From assembly GCA_022702085.1 (NCBI GenBank), contig JAKONF010000001.1, positions 1-6,299 on the forward strand: a DNA stretch of 6,299 bases, in the 5' to 3' direction. Positions 1 to 6,299 of the stretch are shown piece after piece. Position numbers and translations under genes: made by a program. A model generated the notes under the pieces. The model saw only the letters and a list, made by a program, of their open reading frames with translations. It had not been told where the DNA came from and made no database searches. This DNA comes from Rickettsiaceae bacterium. GTDB taxonomy: Bacteria; Pseudomonadota; Alphaproteobacteria; Rickettsiales; Rickettsiaceae. The number at the start of each line of letters is the position of its first letter. The first letter of the stretch is position 1.

Positions 1-514
1 CAACATCTGAATATTGCTTCATATTTTTAGCTAACAAAAATTTTATTGCTGATATTTTAGGTAATAAATCTTCTCTGATAGGATAATAGGCAAGTCCTGT
101 GACTTTAGGTGAGCAAACAATAGTTACTTCAGCTGGGAGCGCGCGAAATAAAGTACCATTAGTTTCAATTTGTACTTGATAATTTAATTTAATCAGTTTT
201 TCACATAGTAACTCTATTGGCTGACGAAAAGGCTCTCCTCCTGTTATTACCACTAATTTAACTGATTTTTCAAATTTTGTATTAAGGCTGAGTTTATTCA
301 CTTCAGAGATAATCGAATCCACGGATTTTAGTCCAAAATCTTCAAATTCTGTATCACAAAAAGTGCAAGCAAGGTTACAACCGCCAAGCCTAATAAATAT
401 AGCAGGAATGCCTACTAATGGCCCTTCACCTTGAATAGTTTTAAAGATATTTTGTATTTCTAAATTAGTACCATCTCCATTTAAAGGAGGGCGTTTTGGA
501 TTGTTACCAAACAT
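1..514 (-). CDS. queE: 7-carboxy-7-deazaguanine synthase QueE (radical SAM), 3' end cut off by window edge
   Basis: QueE converts 6-carboxy-5,6,7,8-tetrahydropterin to 7-carboxy-7-deazaguanine, an early cytoplasmic step toward preQ0 and tRNA queuosine. The window holds 171 codons plus one base and no stop, so the C-terminus is missing. Visible features are the family N-terminal block TIQGEGP (residues 26-32), the compact radical-SAM cluster motif CNLACTFC (Cys46, Cys50, Cys53; CX3CX2C) followed by DTEFED, the TGGEP SAM-binding motif (91-95), ETNGT (117-121) and CSPK (134-137). The ATG at 514 is chosen because the MFGNNP...GDG N-terminus matches the alphaproteobacterial QueE type and no other Met occurs until residue 165. 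It starts 6 bases after the mraY stop with no clear Shine-Dalgarno, so it is probably co-transcribed and perhaps translationally coupled with mraY. Identity is firm at family level. Whether later queuosine genes follow cannot be seen. Confidence 0.93.
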   Translation of the reverse strand, partial: MFGNNPKRPPLNGDGTNLEIQNIFKTIQGEGPLVGIPAIFIRLGGCNLACTFCDTEFEDFGLKSVDSIISEVNKLSLNTKFEKSVKLVVITGGEPFRQPIELLCEKLIKLNYQVQIETNGTLFRALPAEVTIVCSPKVTGLAYYPIREDLLPKISAIKFLLAKNMKQYSDV

Positions 515-520
515 ATTGTT

Positions 521-1609
521 CTAGCGAAGTTTTAGTGAAGATAGACCAATTAAAGCAAATATCAAGGCCATAATCCAAAATCTTATCACCACTTTTGATT
601 CTTTCCAACCGTGTTTCTCAAAGTGATGATGAAGTGGCGCCATTTTGAATATTCGTTTACCACCGCTTATTTTGAAATAATATACTTGAATAATAACTGA
701 TAATGTCTCAAGTACAAAGATGCCACCTATGATGCTGAGGATAATTTCATGTTTAGAAATGACGCTGATAATTCCTAAAACTCCACCAAAAGCCAGACTA
801 CCAGTATCGCCCATGAACACTTCTGCTGGTTGAGCGTTATACCATAAAAAACCTAAACAGCTACCAACGATGCTTGCGCAAAAGACAGTAAGTTCACCTA
901 TATGAGATACATATATCAGCTGTAAGTAATCAGCATAAACAATGTTTCCTACCAAATAGCAGATAATGCTAAATGATCCTGCAGCGATAGCAATTGGTAC
1001 TGCAGCCAGACCATCTAAACCATCAGTGAGATTGACAGCATTCGATGCACCAGAGACTACAATCATACCGAAAGGTAGATAAAATAATCCTAGATTAATC
1101 ATCAGTTCTTTTGCATACGGAATAACTAACAAGTTTTCATATTTAGGTTCACTTAGATATTGCACAAACGAGCATGCAACCAGGCTAATAATCAATTGAG
1201 TAATCAATTTATTTCTACCACTAATGCCCTTATAATTATTTTTGCTAACCTTAGCGTAGTCATCAGCAAAACCTATTAGACCAAAACTGATCAGAATAAA
1301 TAACACTATCCAGATATATAAATTAGTGAGATCAGCTAAAAGTAATGTAGTAGCTACAATTGAAATGATCATCATTATTCCTCCCATGGTGGGAGTACCA
1401 ACTTTTTCTTTGTGAGTTTCAGGACCGTCATCTCTGATAGGCTGACCCTGCTTTTGTATTTTTCTCAAATATTTTATTAATCTAGGTCCAATGATAAAAC
1501 AAATAGTAAGACTTAATAATATAGCAAGACCGCTACGGAAACTTATATAATGAAATAAATTAGCAAAGCTAGATGTTGTTATGTGAGGAGCAAGAAGATT
1601 ATAAATCAT
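521..1609 (-). CDS. mraY: Phospho-N-acetylmuramoyl-pentapeptide transferase MraY (lipid I synthase)
   Basis: MraY is an integral membrane enzyme that transfers phospho-MurNAc-pentapeptide from UDP to undecaprenyl phosphate, making lipid I. The 362-residue protein is full length for the family and consists of many hydrophobic helices, with the first at about residues 26-42. Conserved cytoplasmic motifs are present in order: DDGPETH (60-66), GTPTMGG (71-77), the ADDY motif with Asp116/Asp117, [10 protein letters not shown] (193-202), MGDTGS with Asp268, and the PLHHHFE loop (325-331). By analogy with characterised MraY, the Asp pair and Asp268 are expected to form the Mg2+/catalytic centre. The ATG at 1609 overlaps the murF TGA in an ATGA arrangement and gives the usual alphaproteobacterial N-terminus MIYNLL. 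No Shine-Dalgarno is evident, so initiation probably depends on ribosomes finishing murF. Nothing suggests decay. Confidence 0.98.
   Translation of the reverse strand: MIYNLLAPHITTSSFANLFHYISFRSGLAILLSLTICFIIGPRLIKYLRKIQKQGQPIRDDGPETHKEKVGTPTMGGIMMIISIVATTLLLADLTNLYIWIVLFILISFGLIGFADDYAKVSKNNYKGISGRNKLITQLIISLVACSFVQYLSEPKYENLLVIPYAKELMINLGLFYLPFGMIVVSGASNAVNLTDGLDGLAAVPIAIAAGSFSIICYLVGNIVYADYLQLIYVSHIGELTVFCASIVGSCLGFLWYNAQPAEVFMGDTGSLAFGGVLGIISVISKHEIILSIIGGIFVLETLSVIIQVYYFKISGGKRIFKMAPLHHHFEKHGWKESKVVIRFWIMALIFALIGLSSLKLR
1606..1609 (-). other. murF/mraY ATGA start-stop overlap
   Basis: The mraY ATG (1607-1609) and the murF TGA (1606-1608) share two bases, giving the classic ATGA overlap of four bases. 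It supports the annotated mraY start and implies termination-reinitiation coupling, since no Shine-Dalgarno is seen upstream. Confidence 0.85.
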
Positions 1610-3039
1610 ATTAGAAATCTGCTATTTAAATTTTGGGTATATCGCTTGAGATAAGTTACTATTTTATCAAGTCCAATGCTTCTTGAAGCTTTGATCAATA
1701 TTAATTCATCATTATCCAATAAATTTTCAATATCAATAAATGATTCATCTACGTTATTATATAATTTTATTTTAATTGCACTTTTAACAAATAATCTTGC
1801 AATACTTGACATTTTCGGGCCAATCAAAAATAGTTTTTTGATACCTGTATTTTTTATATGCGGTACAAGGTCAATATGCATTTGTAATGAATTTTCTCCA
1901 AGTTCTAGCATATCGCCAAGTATGGCTACTTTATTTGGATGTGGCAAGTATTGCAAGTAATTCAAAGCAGCTTTTAGAGATTCAGGGTTAGCATTATAAT
2001 AATCGCTAATTATTTTGAAGAATTTACCATTACAATCAATATTAATAATTTCACCTCTTCCCACCCCTATTACTATTTTACTCAGTTGATCAATAGCTAA
2101 TAACAAATTATGATTTAAGATTTTTACGACTAAAAGAGCAATTGTTATGTTTGATGCTTGATGCTTTGATATTAATGGCAGCTTAGCAGCAAAGTTTTCA
2201 CCTCTTATACAGTAATTTACTTCTACTTTATCATCAATAATTTTATAAGAATTCATCGCAGCATCAGCTTTATTATCTAAAGCAAAGCTATAAATATTGT
2301 GGATGGCCAGCTCTTGCAAATGGTCTTTTAAATATAAATAATGCCGATTATCAGCAGGAATTATAGCGTGGCCTGCTGATAATAATCCTTCAAAGATTTC
2401 AGCTTTACTACTAGCTATTTGCTTAACATCTTTAAAAAATTCTAAATGTCCTTCAGATATTGAAGTAATTATTGCAATATCTGGTTTAACTTTTCTAGTA
2501 AGTTCACTAATTTCTCCCTGGTTGTTCATACCCATCTCAATTACAGCATAATCAATATCGTCAGGCATAGAAGCTAGGTTCAAAGTAACTCCTAAATTGT
2601 TGTTAAAGTTTCCGCGGCTTGCAAAAGTTTTACCATAGCTACTAAGAATGATTTTTAACACCTCTTTAGTGCTAGTTTTACCAACGCTGCCAGTAACACC
2701 AATAAATTTAGCTTTGGAATTTGCTCTTTTATAGGCAGCTAATTTTTCTAAAGCTAAAGAGCAATCATCAACTAGTAATATTTTTTCAGCTGCAATACCT
2801 GTTAGTTGAGATTTAAAAGATTTATCGCTGATTATGGCTAAACTTGCGCCATTTCCTAGCGCAGCTTCTATGTAGTTATGACCATCACTGTTATTACCTT
2901 TCAAAGCTATAAATATGTCACCTTTTTTGACGTGCTGTGAATTAAATTGAATCTCTCTACCTTGAGCAGCCTCATGTACATTAATTCCTAGCGCTTGCTC
3001 CAGTTGCTCGCTATGCCATATTATTGAATCATTGTTCAT
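1606..3039 (-). CDS. murF: UDP-N-acetylmuramoyl-tripeptide--D-alanyl-D-alanine ligase MurF
   Basis: MurF is the cytoplasmic ATP-dependent ligase that adds D-Ala-D-Ala to UDP-MurNAc-tripeptide, giving the pentapeptide used by MraY. At 477 residues it has normal length and the three-domain Mur-ligase layout. These are an N-terminal UDP-MurNAc-binding domain (about 1-105, with the [12 protein letters not shown] block at 37-48), a central ATPase domain with P-loop GVTGSVGKT (114-122), NFNNNLG (144-150), [10 protein letters not shown] (168-177) and GHLEFF (197-202), and a C-terminal Rossmann-like domain with YNANPES (348-354), LGDMLELG (374-381) and KASRSIGLD (450-458). MurF rather than MurE or MurC is indicated by NFNNNLG, EMGMN and LGDMLELG. 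The ATG at 3039 abuts the murE TAA, with a weak GAG nine bases upstream. Two motif positions differ from the form I know best: SDYYNANP for DESYNANP, and KASR for KGSR. I infer that the gene is intact and functional. Confidence 0.97.
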   Translation of the reverse strand: MNNDSIIWHSEQLEQALGINVHEAAQGREIQFNSQHVKKGDIFIALKGNNSDGHNYIEAALGNGASLAIISDKSFKSQLTGIAAEKILLVDDCSLALEKLAAYKRANSKAKFIGVTGSVGKTSTKEVLKIILSSYGKTFASRGNFNNNLGVTLNLASMPDDIDYAVIEMGMNNQGEISELTRKVKPDIAIITSISEGHLEFFKDVKQIASSKAEIFEGLLSAGHAIIPADNRHYLYLKDHLQELAIHNIYSFALDNKADAAMNSYKIIDDKVEVNYCIRGENFAAKLPLISKHQASNITIALLVVKILNHNLLLAIDQLSKIVIGVGRGEIINIDCNGKFFKIISDYYNANPESLKAALNYLQYLPHPNKVAILGDMLELGENSLQMHIDLVPHIKNTGIKKLFLIGPKMSSIARLFVKSAIKIKLYNNVDESFIDIENLLDNDELILIKASRSIGLDKIVTYLKRYTQNLNSRFLI

Positions 3040-3042
3040 TTA
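3037..3042 (-). other. murE stop abutting murF start (TAAATG)
   Basis: The murE TAA (3040-3042) is followed without a spacer by the murF ATG (3037-3039). A weak purine stretch (TTAGAG) inside the last murE codons is the only candidate ribosome-binding site. The arrangement suggests coupled translation and roughly matched expression of two consecutive ligases. Confidence 0.8.
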
Positions 3043-4497
3043 CATTATCTCTAAAATTTGCTCTACAACTTTTACATCATCAAACTTGCGTTTTTCATCG
3101 CCAATAATTTGATATTTTTCATGCCCTTTGCCAGCAATTAGTAAAATATCACCCTCGTTTAAAAATTCTATAGCTTTTTTTATTGCTTGATATCTATCAC
3201 TTATCTCTAAAGCATCTTTTGCTTCAGTAAGTATTGCTGCTCTAATGAGATCTGCTTGTTCAAATCTTGGATTATCATCAGTGACAATTACTATGTCGGC
3301 TATGGTATTAGCTATCTTACCCATGATTGGCCTTTTTTCAGTATCACGATCGCCGCCGCAACCAAATACTAAAACTAGTTTTTTTCCTGGAAGTTTCAAT
3401 TTATTTAATTCTTGAAGACAATTTTCTAAAGCATCAGGTTTATGAGCGTAATCTACGAATATATTGTAAATAGTAGATTCTATTTTTTGTAGTCTTCCTT
3501 CTACTGCTGTTAATTTTGGTAGAATAGTAAATATTTTTTCTAAGTTAGCTATATTTTCTTTAGCAATGACTTTAGCAACTAATAGAGCAGCTATCAATAA
3601 ATTAGTAGCTTGATAAGAACCAATTATTGGACTAAAAATTTTATAGTTTTTATTTTGATAAGAAAACTCAATTCTTTGTCCTTGTAAAGTTTGTTCAGTA
3701 CCTATAATTTTTAAATCTGCCTGCTCGCCAACAGTAATTATTTTGATATCTTGCTCTGTTAAAAATTTTAAAATATCAACTGAATTTTTACTATCCTTAT
3801 TAACAATTGCTGTGCCATCACTTATTAAGTGATCGCTAAATAATTTGAGTTTAGAATGCAAATAATCATCCCAAGTTTTGTGGTAATCTAGATGATCATG
3901 CCCAAAACTTATGAAAGCTGCTACTTCAGCTTTTATATTGCCAAGCCTATTTTGTTTTATGCCATGACTTGAAGCTTCTAAAACTGCATACTCTACATCA
4001 TTATTCGCTAATTTATTTAAAGTCTTGCTTAGAGTTATAATATCAGGAGTAGTTAATGAATTAAATTCTTCATTATTAAATTCTTGTTGTAAATCTTTAT
4101 CATTACATTTAACTCCCAACGTACCAATACTCGCTGAATTATAACCTAATATTTGTAGTAGTTGCTGACAATATGAAGCTACAGAAGATTTACCGCTAGT
4201 GCCAGTAACTGCAATTATATGCTGAGGAATGTTAGGATAAATTATATTAGCAGCTTCTATGAATGTTTGCGTAATATCCTTAGTGTAATATATACTCCCT
4301 TGCAGTTGCTGAGCATCACCTTTTGTGATGACAAGATTAGCTCCTACGCGCCTAGCGTCATCAATATATTTTTGGCCATTATTGTTACATCCATCCACAG
4401 CAAAAAAAACATCACCTTTTTTCACTTTACGAGAATCCAAACAGATATCATGTATATTATATTCTTTAAATAATTCAGCTAAATTATATTTGCTCAT
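3040..4497 (-). CDS. murE: UDP-N-acetylmuramoyl-L-alanyl-D-glutamate--2,6-diaminopimelate ligase MurE
   Basis: MurE is the cytoplasmic ligase that adds the third stem-peptide residue to UDP-MurNAc-L-Ala-D-Glu. With the ATG at 4497 it is 485 residues, normal for the family. Motifs in order: LDSRKVKKGDVFFAV (20-34), P-loop VTGTSGKSS (97-105), TTPD (149-152), EASSHG (174-179), DHLDYH (201-206), YLHSKLKLF with Lys216 at the usual carbamylated-lysine position, EGR (333-335; PGR in most relatives), DYAHKPDALE (349-358), FGCGGDRD (378-385), DNPR (408-411) and GKGHE (456-460). DNPR is the established signature of meso-diaminopimelate selection rather than lysine. The start overlaps the last 14 bases of ftsI. 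A TTG at 4500 would add one residue, but the ATG three bases later is the more likely start. No good Shine-Dalgarno is visible, so translation is probably coupled to ftsI. Confidence 0.97.
   Translation of the reverse strand: MSKYNLAELFKEYNIHDICLDSRKVKKGDVFFAVDGCNNNGQKYIDDARRVGANLVITKGDAQQLQGSIYYTKDITQTFIEAANIIYPNIPQHIIAVTGTSGKSSVASYCQQLLQILGYNSASIGTLGVKCNDKDLQQEFNNEEFNSLTTPDIITLSKTLNKLANNDVEYAVLEASSHGIKQNRLGNIKAEVAAFISFGHDHLDYHKTWDDYLHSKLKLFSDHLISDGTAIVNKDSKNSVDILKFLTEQDIKIITVGEQADLKIIGTEQTLQGQRIEFSYQNKNYKIFSPIIGSYQATNLLIAALLVAKVIAKENIANLEKIFTILPKLTAVEGRLQKIESTIYNIFVDYAHKPDALENCLQELNKLKLPGKKLVLVFGCGGDRDTEKRPIMGKIANTIADIVIVTDDNPRFEQADLIRAAILTEAKDALEISDRYQAIKKAIEFLNEGDILLIAGKGHEKYQIIGDEKRKFDDVKVVEQILEIM
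4484..4497 (-). other. ftsI/murE 14-base gene overlap (probable translational coupling)
   Basis: The ftsI TAA (4484-4486) lies inside murE, whose ATG is at 4495-4497 in another frame. The upstream bases contain no convincing Shine-Dalgarno, so I infer that murE initiation depends on ribosomes ending ftsI translation. The overlap itself is read directly from the sequence. Confidence 0.8.
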
Positions 4498-6232
4498 CAA
4501 CTTTATAATTTACGTTGATTATTTCTTTAACTTCTTCATTCTCTTCATCTACTGGTTTTAGGCCATATAAAGAAATCATCCGTTCAAATACCCTACCAAC
4601 AGCGGGAGCTGCCGTCCAGCCAGCCGTTGCAAAGCCAAATGATTCTTTTGTGCCTTTCGGATCATCGAACATTATATAAGTAACATATTTAGGATCAGAA
4701 GCTGGCATTACACCAAAAAAAGATGATACCCTTCTATTTTTAACATATTTTCCATTAACTAATTTTTCAGCTGTTCCTGTTTTACCACCCACTAAATATC
4801 CCGGTACTTCAGCTTTTCTACCAGTTCCCCTTTGCACTACCAATCTTAATAATTTACGCATTTCTTTAGAAGTATTTTCATTGAAAACTTTAGTACCAAT
4901 AACTGACTTGTTTTTTTTATGTTTCATTAAAGTTAAAGGATATTTGTAACCACCATTGATAGTTGGAATCATAGCTTGGATAAAGTGTAGTGGCGTAATC
5001 GATAATGCATAGCCATAAGACATGGTAACGGTAGTTAAATCATTCCATCTGCTATCAGAAGGGAATAAAGGACTGCCCCGCTCTGGCAACTCTATCTGCA
5101 ATTGATCAAGCAAACCCAAAGCTTTTAGATATTTTTTTAAATTATCTTTTCCTACTTCTAACATGATTTGACTTACGCCAATATTAGACGAATGTAAAAA
5201 TATTTCTGGCACGGTATGAAAACCTTTCATTGGATGGTAGTCCCTCAATTGAAATTTACCAACTTTCATATAAGTGATGTCATATGCATCCTGCATAGTA
5301 GTTGCATTAGTATCGAAGCCTATAGCCATAGTCAGACCTTTAAATACTGAACCTGATTCATACGCTCCTTGACTGGTCATATTGAATAATTGTTCGGGCG
5401 TGGCAAGTTGCGGATTATGCGGATCAAAATCTGGCCTACTTACTATTGCTAAGATCTCACCATTATTTGGATCAGCAATAATCCCTAATGCTCCTTTAGC
5501 ATTAAAATTTTGCATAACCCGATCAATCTCTTCTCCCAGAATAGTTTGTAGCCTCACATCTATTGATAATTCTAAAGAATTTTCCTGATCTGCTTTATTT
5601 AATGGATTGACCTTAGTACTAAGAAAATCATTATGGCTTTTTTCGAGTCCTGCAAGTCCTACTAAATCTCTACCAACATAACCTAGTATATGCGACAAAA
5701 GATTACCGAATGGATAAACTCTCTTTTGTTCTTTTTCAAAGTCAAAACCTGGCAATCCCAGGTCAAATATTTCAACTTGTTCTTTTGGCGTTAAATCTCT
5801 TTTAATCCAAACAAAGTTTTTATTACTTTTAAGCTCAGCTCTTATTTTTTCTCTATCAAAATTTGGGATGACAGAAGCCAGGCGGTTGATTGATTCATCA
5901 GCATTGACAACTTTTTTTGGAATGGCAAATAGTGAAAATGATGGGAGATTTACTGCTAACAATTTGCCATTACGATCAATGACTTCTTTTCTAAAATTAT
6001 TATTTTTAATAAAGCTACGTGGTGCTTTACTATCATGCATAGCTACCGAGACTAATCTATAACCTAAACCTAAAAAGCAGCAACTAAAACACAGTGAGAG
6101 TAATATTAATCTGGTTCTAATAACATTGTCATTCAAATCCCACAAAAATAGATTAGCAGAATTATTTAAAGGCTTGAAATTACTCGACCAAAATTTAATT
6201 CTGCTATAAAAAGTTTTTATATTAAATGACAT
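4484..6232 (-). CDS. ftsI: Septal peptidoglycan D,D-transpeptidase FtsI (class B penicillin-binding protein 3)
   Basis: FtsI cross-links peptidoglycan at the division septum as part of the divisome and is a beta-lactam target. The 582-residue protein has a basic cytoplasmic N-terminus (1-39), one membrane segment (about 40-63, with Cys48, Cys51 and Cys52), a pedestal domain starting around VIDRNGKLLAVN (84-95), and a periplasmic transpeptidase domain (about 245-550). The three penicillin-binding motifs are intact: SVFK with catalytic Ser295 and Lys298, SSN (348-350) and KTGT (484-487). Position directly before murE and the single membrane anchor favour FtsI over the elongation enzyme PBP2/MrdA. 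The ATG at 6232 is the only sensible start, since an in-frame TAA lies 9 bases upstream (6242-6244) and the next Met (64) is beyond the membrane segment. The protein ends in an acidic tail (DEENEEVKE, 562-570) outside the catalytic domain, and the last codons overlap murE. Confidence 0.97.
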   Translation of the reverse strand: MSFNIKTFYSRIKFWSSNFKPLNNSANLFLWDLNDNVIRTRLILLSLCFSCCFLGLGYRLVSVAMHDSKAPRSFIKNNNFRKEVIDRNGKLLAVNLPSFSLFAIPKKVVNADESINRLASVIPNFDREKIRAELKSNKNFVWIKRDLTPKEQVEIFDLGLPGFDFEKEQKRVYPFGNLLSHILGYVGRDLVGLAGLEKSHNDFLSTKVNPLNKADQENSLELSIDVRLQTILGEEIDRVMQNFNAKGALGIIADPNNGEILAIVSRPDFDPHNPQLATPEQLFNMTSQGAYESGSVFKGLTMAIGFDTNATTMQDAYDITYMKVGKFQLRDYHPMKGFHTVPEIFLHSSNIGVSQIMLEVGKDNLKKYLKALGLLDQLQIELPERGSPLFPSDSRWNDLTTVTMSYGYALSITPLHFIQAMIPTINGGYKYPLTLMKHKKNKSVIGTKVFNENTSKEMRKLLRLVVQRGTGRKAEVPGYLVGGKTGTAEKLVNGKYVKNRRVSSFFGVMPASDPKYVTYIMFDDPKGTKESFGFATAGWTAAPAVGRVFERMISLYGLKPVDEENEEVKEIINVNYKVDEQI

Positions 6233-6299
6233 CTTACAAATTTATTTTTTTGAAACATTTTGTATGTATCTGTTAGTCATCCTTTTGTATCGCCATTTT
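6233..6299 (-). other. Region upstream of ftsI: probable end of an unidentified upstream gene or short leader
   Basis: These 67 bases precede the ftsI start. All three minus-strand frames are open at the window edge and then stop: TGA at 6277-6279, TAA at 6273-6275 (ending ...MAIQKDD) and TAA at 6242-6244 (ending ...MTNRYIQNVSKK). Either TAA could close the preceding dcw gene, which in this cluster is usually ftsL or rsmH, but too little is present to identify it. If the 6242-6244 stop is used, the gap to ftsI is 9 bases, like the other junctions. No strong promoter or Shine-Dalgarno is visible. The sequence next to the start is A/T-rich with GTAAG touching the ATG. Confidence 0.3.

Noticed and set aside
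1676..1960. Plus-strand open frame of 94 codons
   Set aside because: It lies wholly antisense to murF, which has full family motifs; the translation shows no recognisable domain and no start-site signal.
4498..4500. TTG at 4500 as the murE start
   Set aside because: It is one codon before an ATG and adds a single residue. ATG is the stronger start codon, and no Shine-Dalgarno favours the TTG.
4219..4561. Two overlapping plus-strand open frames (4219-4473 and 4325-4561)
   Set aside because: Both are antisense to the 5' part of murE and the end of ftsI, and their Ser/Phe/Ile-rich low-complexity translations are typical of reversed AT-rich genes.
5382..6062. Plus-strand open frames at 5382-5588 and 5868-6062
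   Set aside because: Antisense to the FtsI transpeptidase and pedestal coding sequence, with no independent coding evidence.
6217..6258. 13-residue minus-strand mini-ORF starting at ATG 6258 and overlapping the ftsI start, considered as a leader peptide
   Set aside because: It is too short to distinguish from chance in AT-rich DNA, has no ribosome-binding site, and shows no attenuator-like hairpin or regulatory codon run.
6233..6299. Possible ftsI promoter
   Set aside because: Only TACATA/TACAAA-like -10 strings are present, common by chance at this base composition, with no matching -35. The dcw genes are usually read from promoters further upstream.

Overview
This window is an AT-rich, gene-dense piece of a bacterial chromosome. 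Every supported gene lies on the minus strand. Reading 5'->3' on that strand the order is ftsI, murE, murF, mraY and queE. The first four are the division and cell-wall (dcw) cluster in its usual order. The strong A/T bias at third codon positions, Lys/Asn/Ile-rich proteins, near-absence of intergenic DNA and alphaproteobacterial-type protein sequences suggest a Rickettsiales-like, probably host-associated, alphaproteobacterium. In particular, the QueE N-terminus (MFGNNP...GDG...TIQGEGP) and the MraY N-terminus (MIYNLL...YISFR) fit that group. The assignment is by eye and is an inference.

Layout: positions 6233-6299 hold the end of an unidentified upstream gene or a short leader. ftsI (4484-6232) encodes the septal transpeptidase. 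It overlaps murE (3040-4497), the MurNAc-tripeptide ligase, by 14 bases. The murE stop directly abuts the ATG of murF (1606-3039), the D-Ala-D-Ala adding ligase. murF overlaps mraY (521-1609), the lipid I synthase, by 4 bases (ATGA). Six bases after mraY comes queE (1-514), the radical-SAM 7-carboxy-7-deazaguanine synthase of queuosine biosynthesis, which runs off the left edge of the window. There is no stretch of 300 bases without a gene. No RNA gene, mobile element, CRISPR array or convincing terminator was seen.

Function: MurE and MurF build UDP-MurNAc-pentapeptide in the cytoplasm, and MraY moves it onto undecaprenyl phosphate to give lipid I. After later steps outside the window, FtsI cross-links the product at the division septum. 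All expected catalytic motifs are present, so this organism appears to make meso-DAP peptidoglycan and to divide with FtsI. queE belongs to a different pathway, tRNA queuosine modification, and stands where murD usually follows mraY. That is the one arrangement here worth a second look. I found no clear undescribed system.
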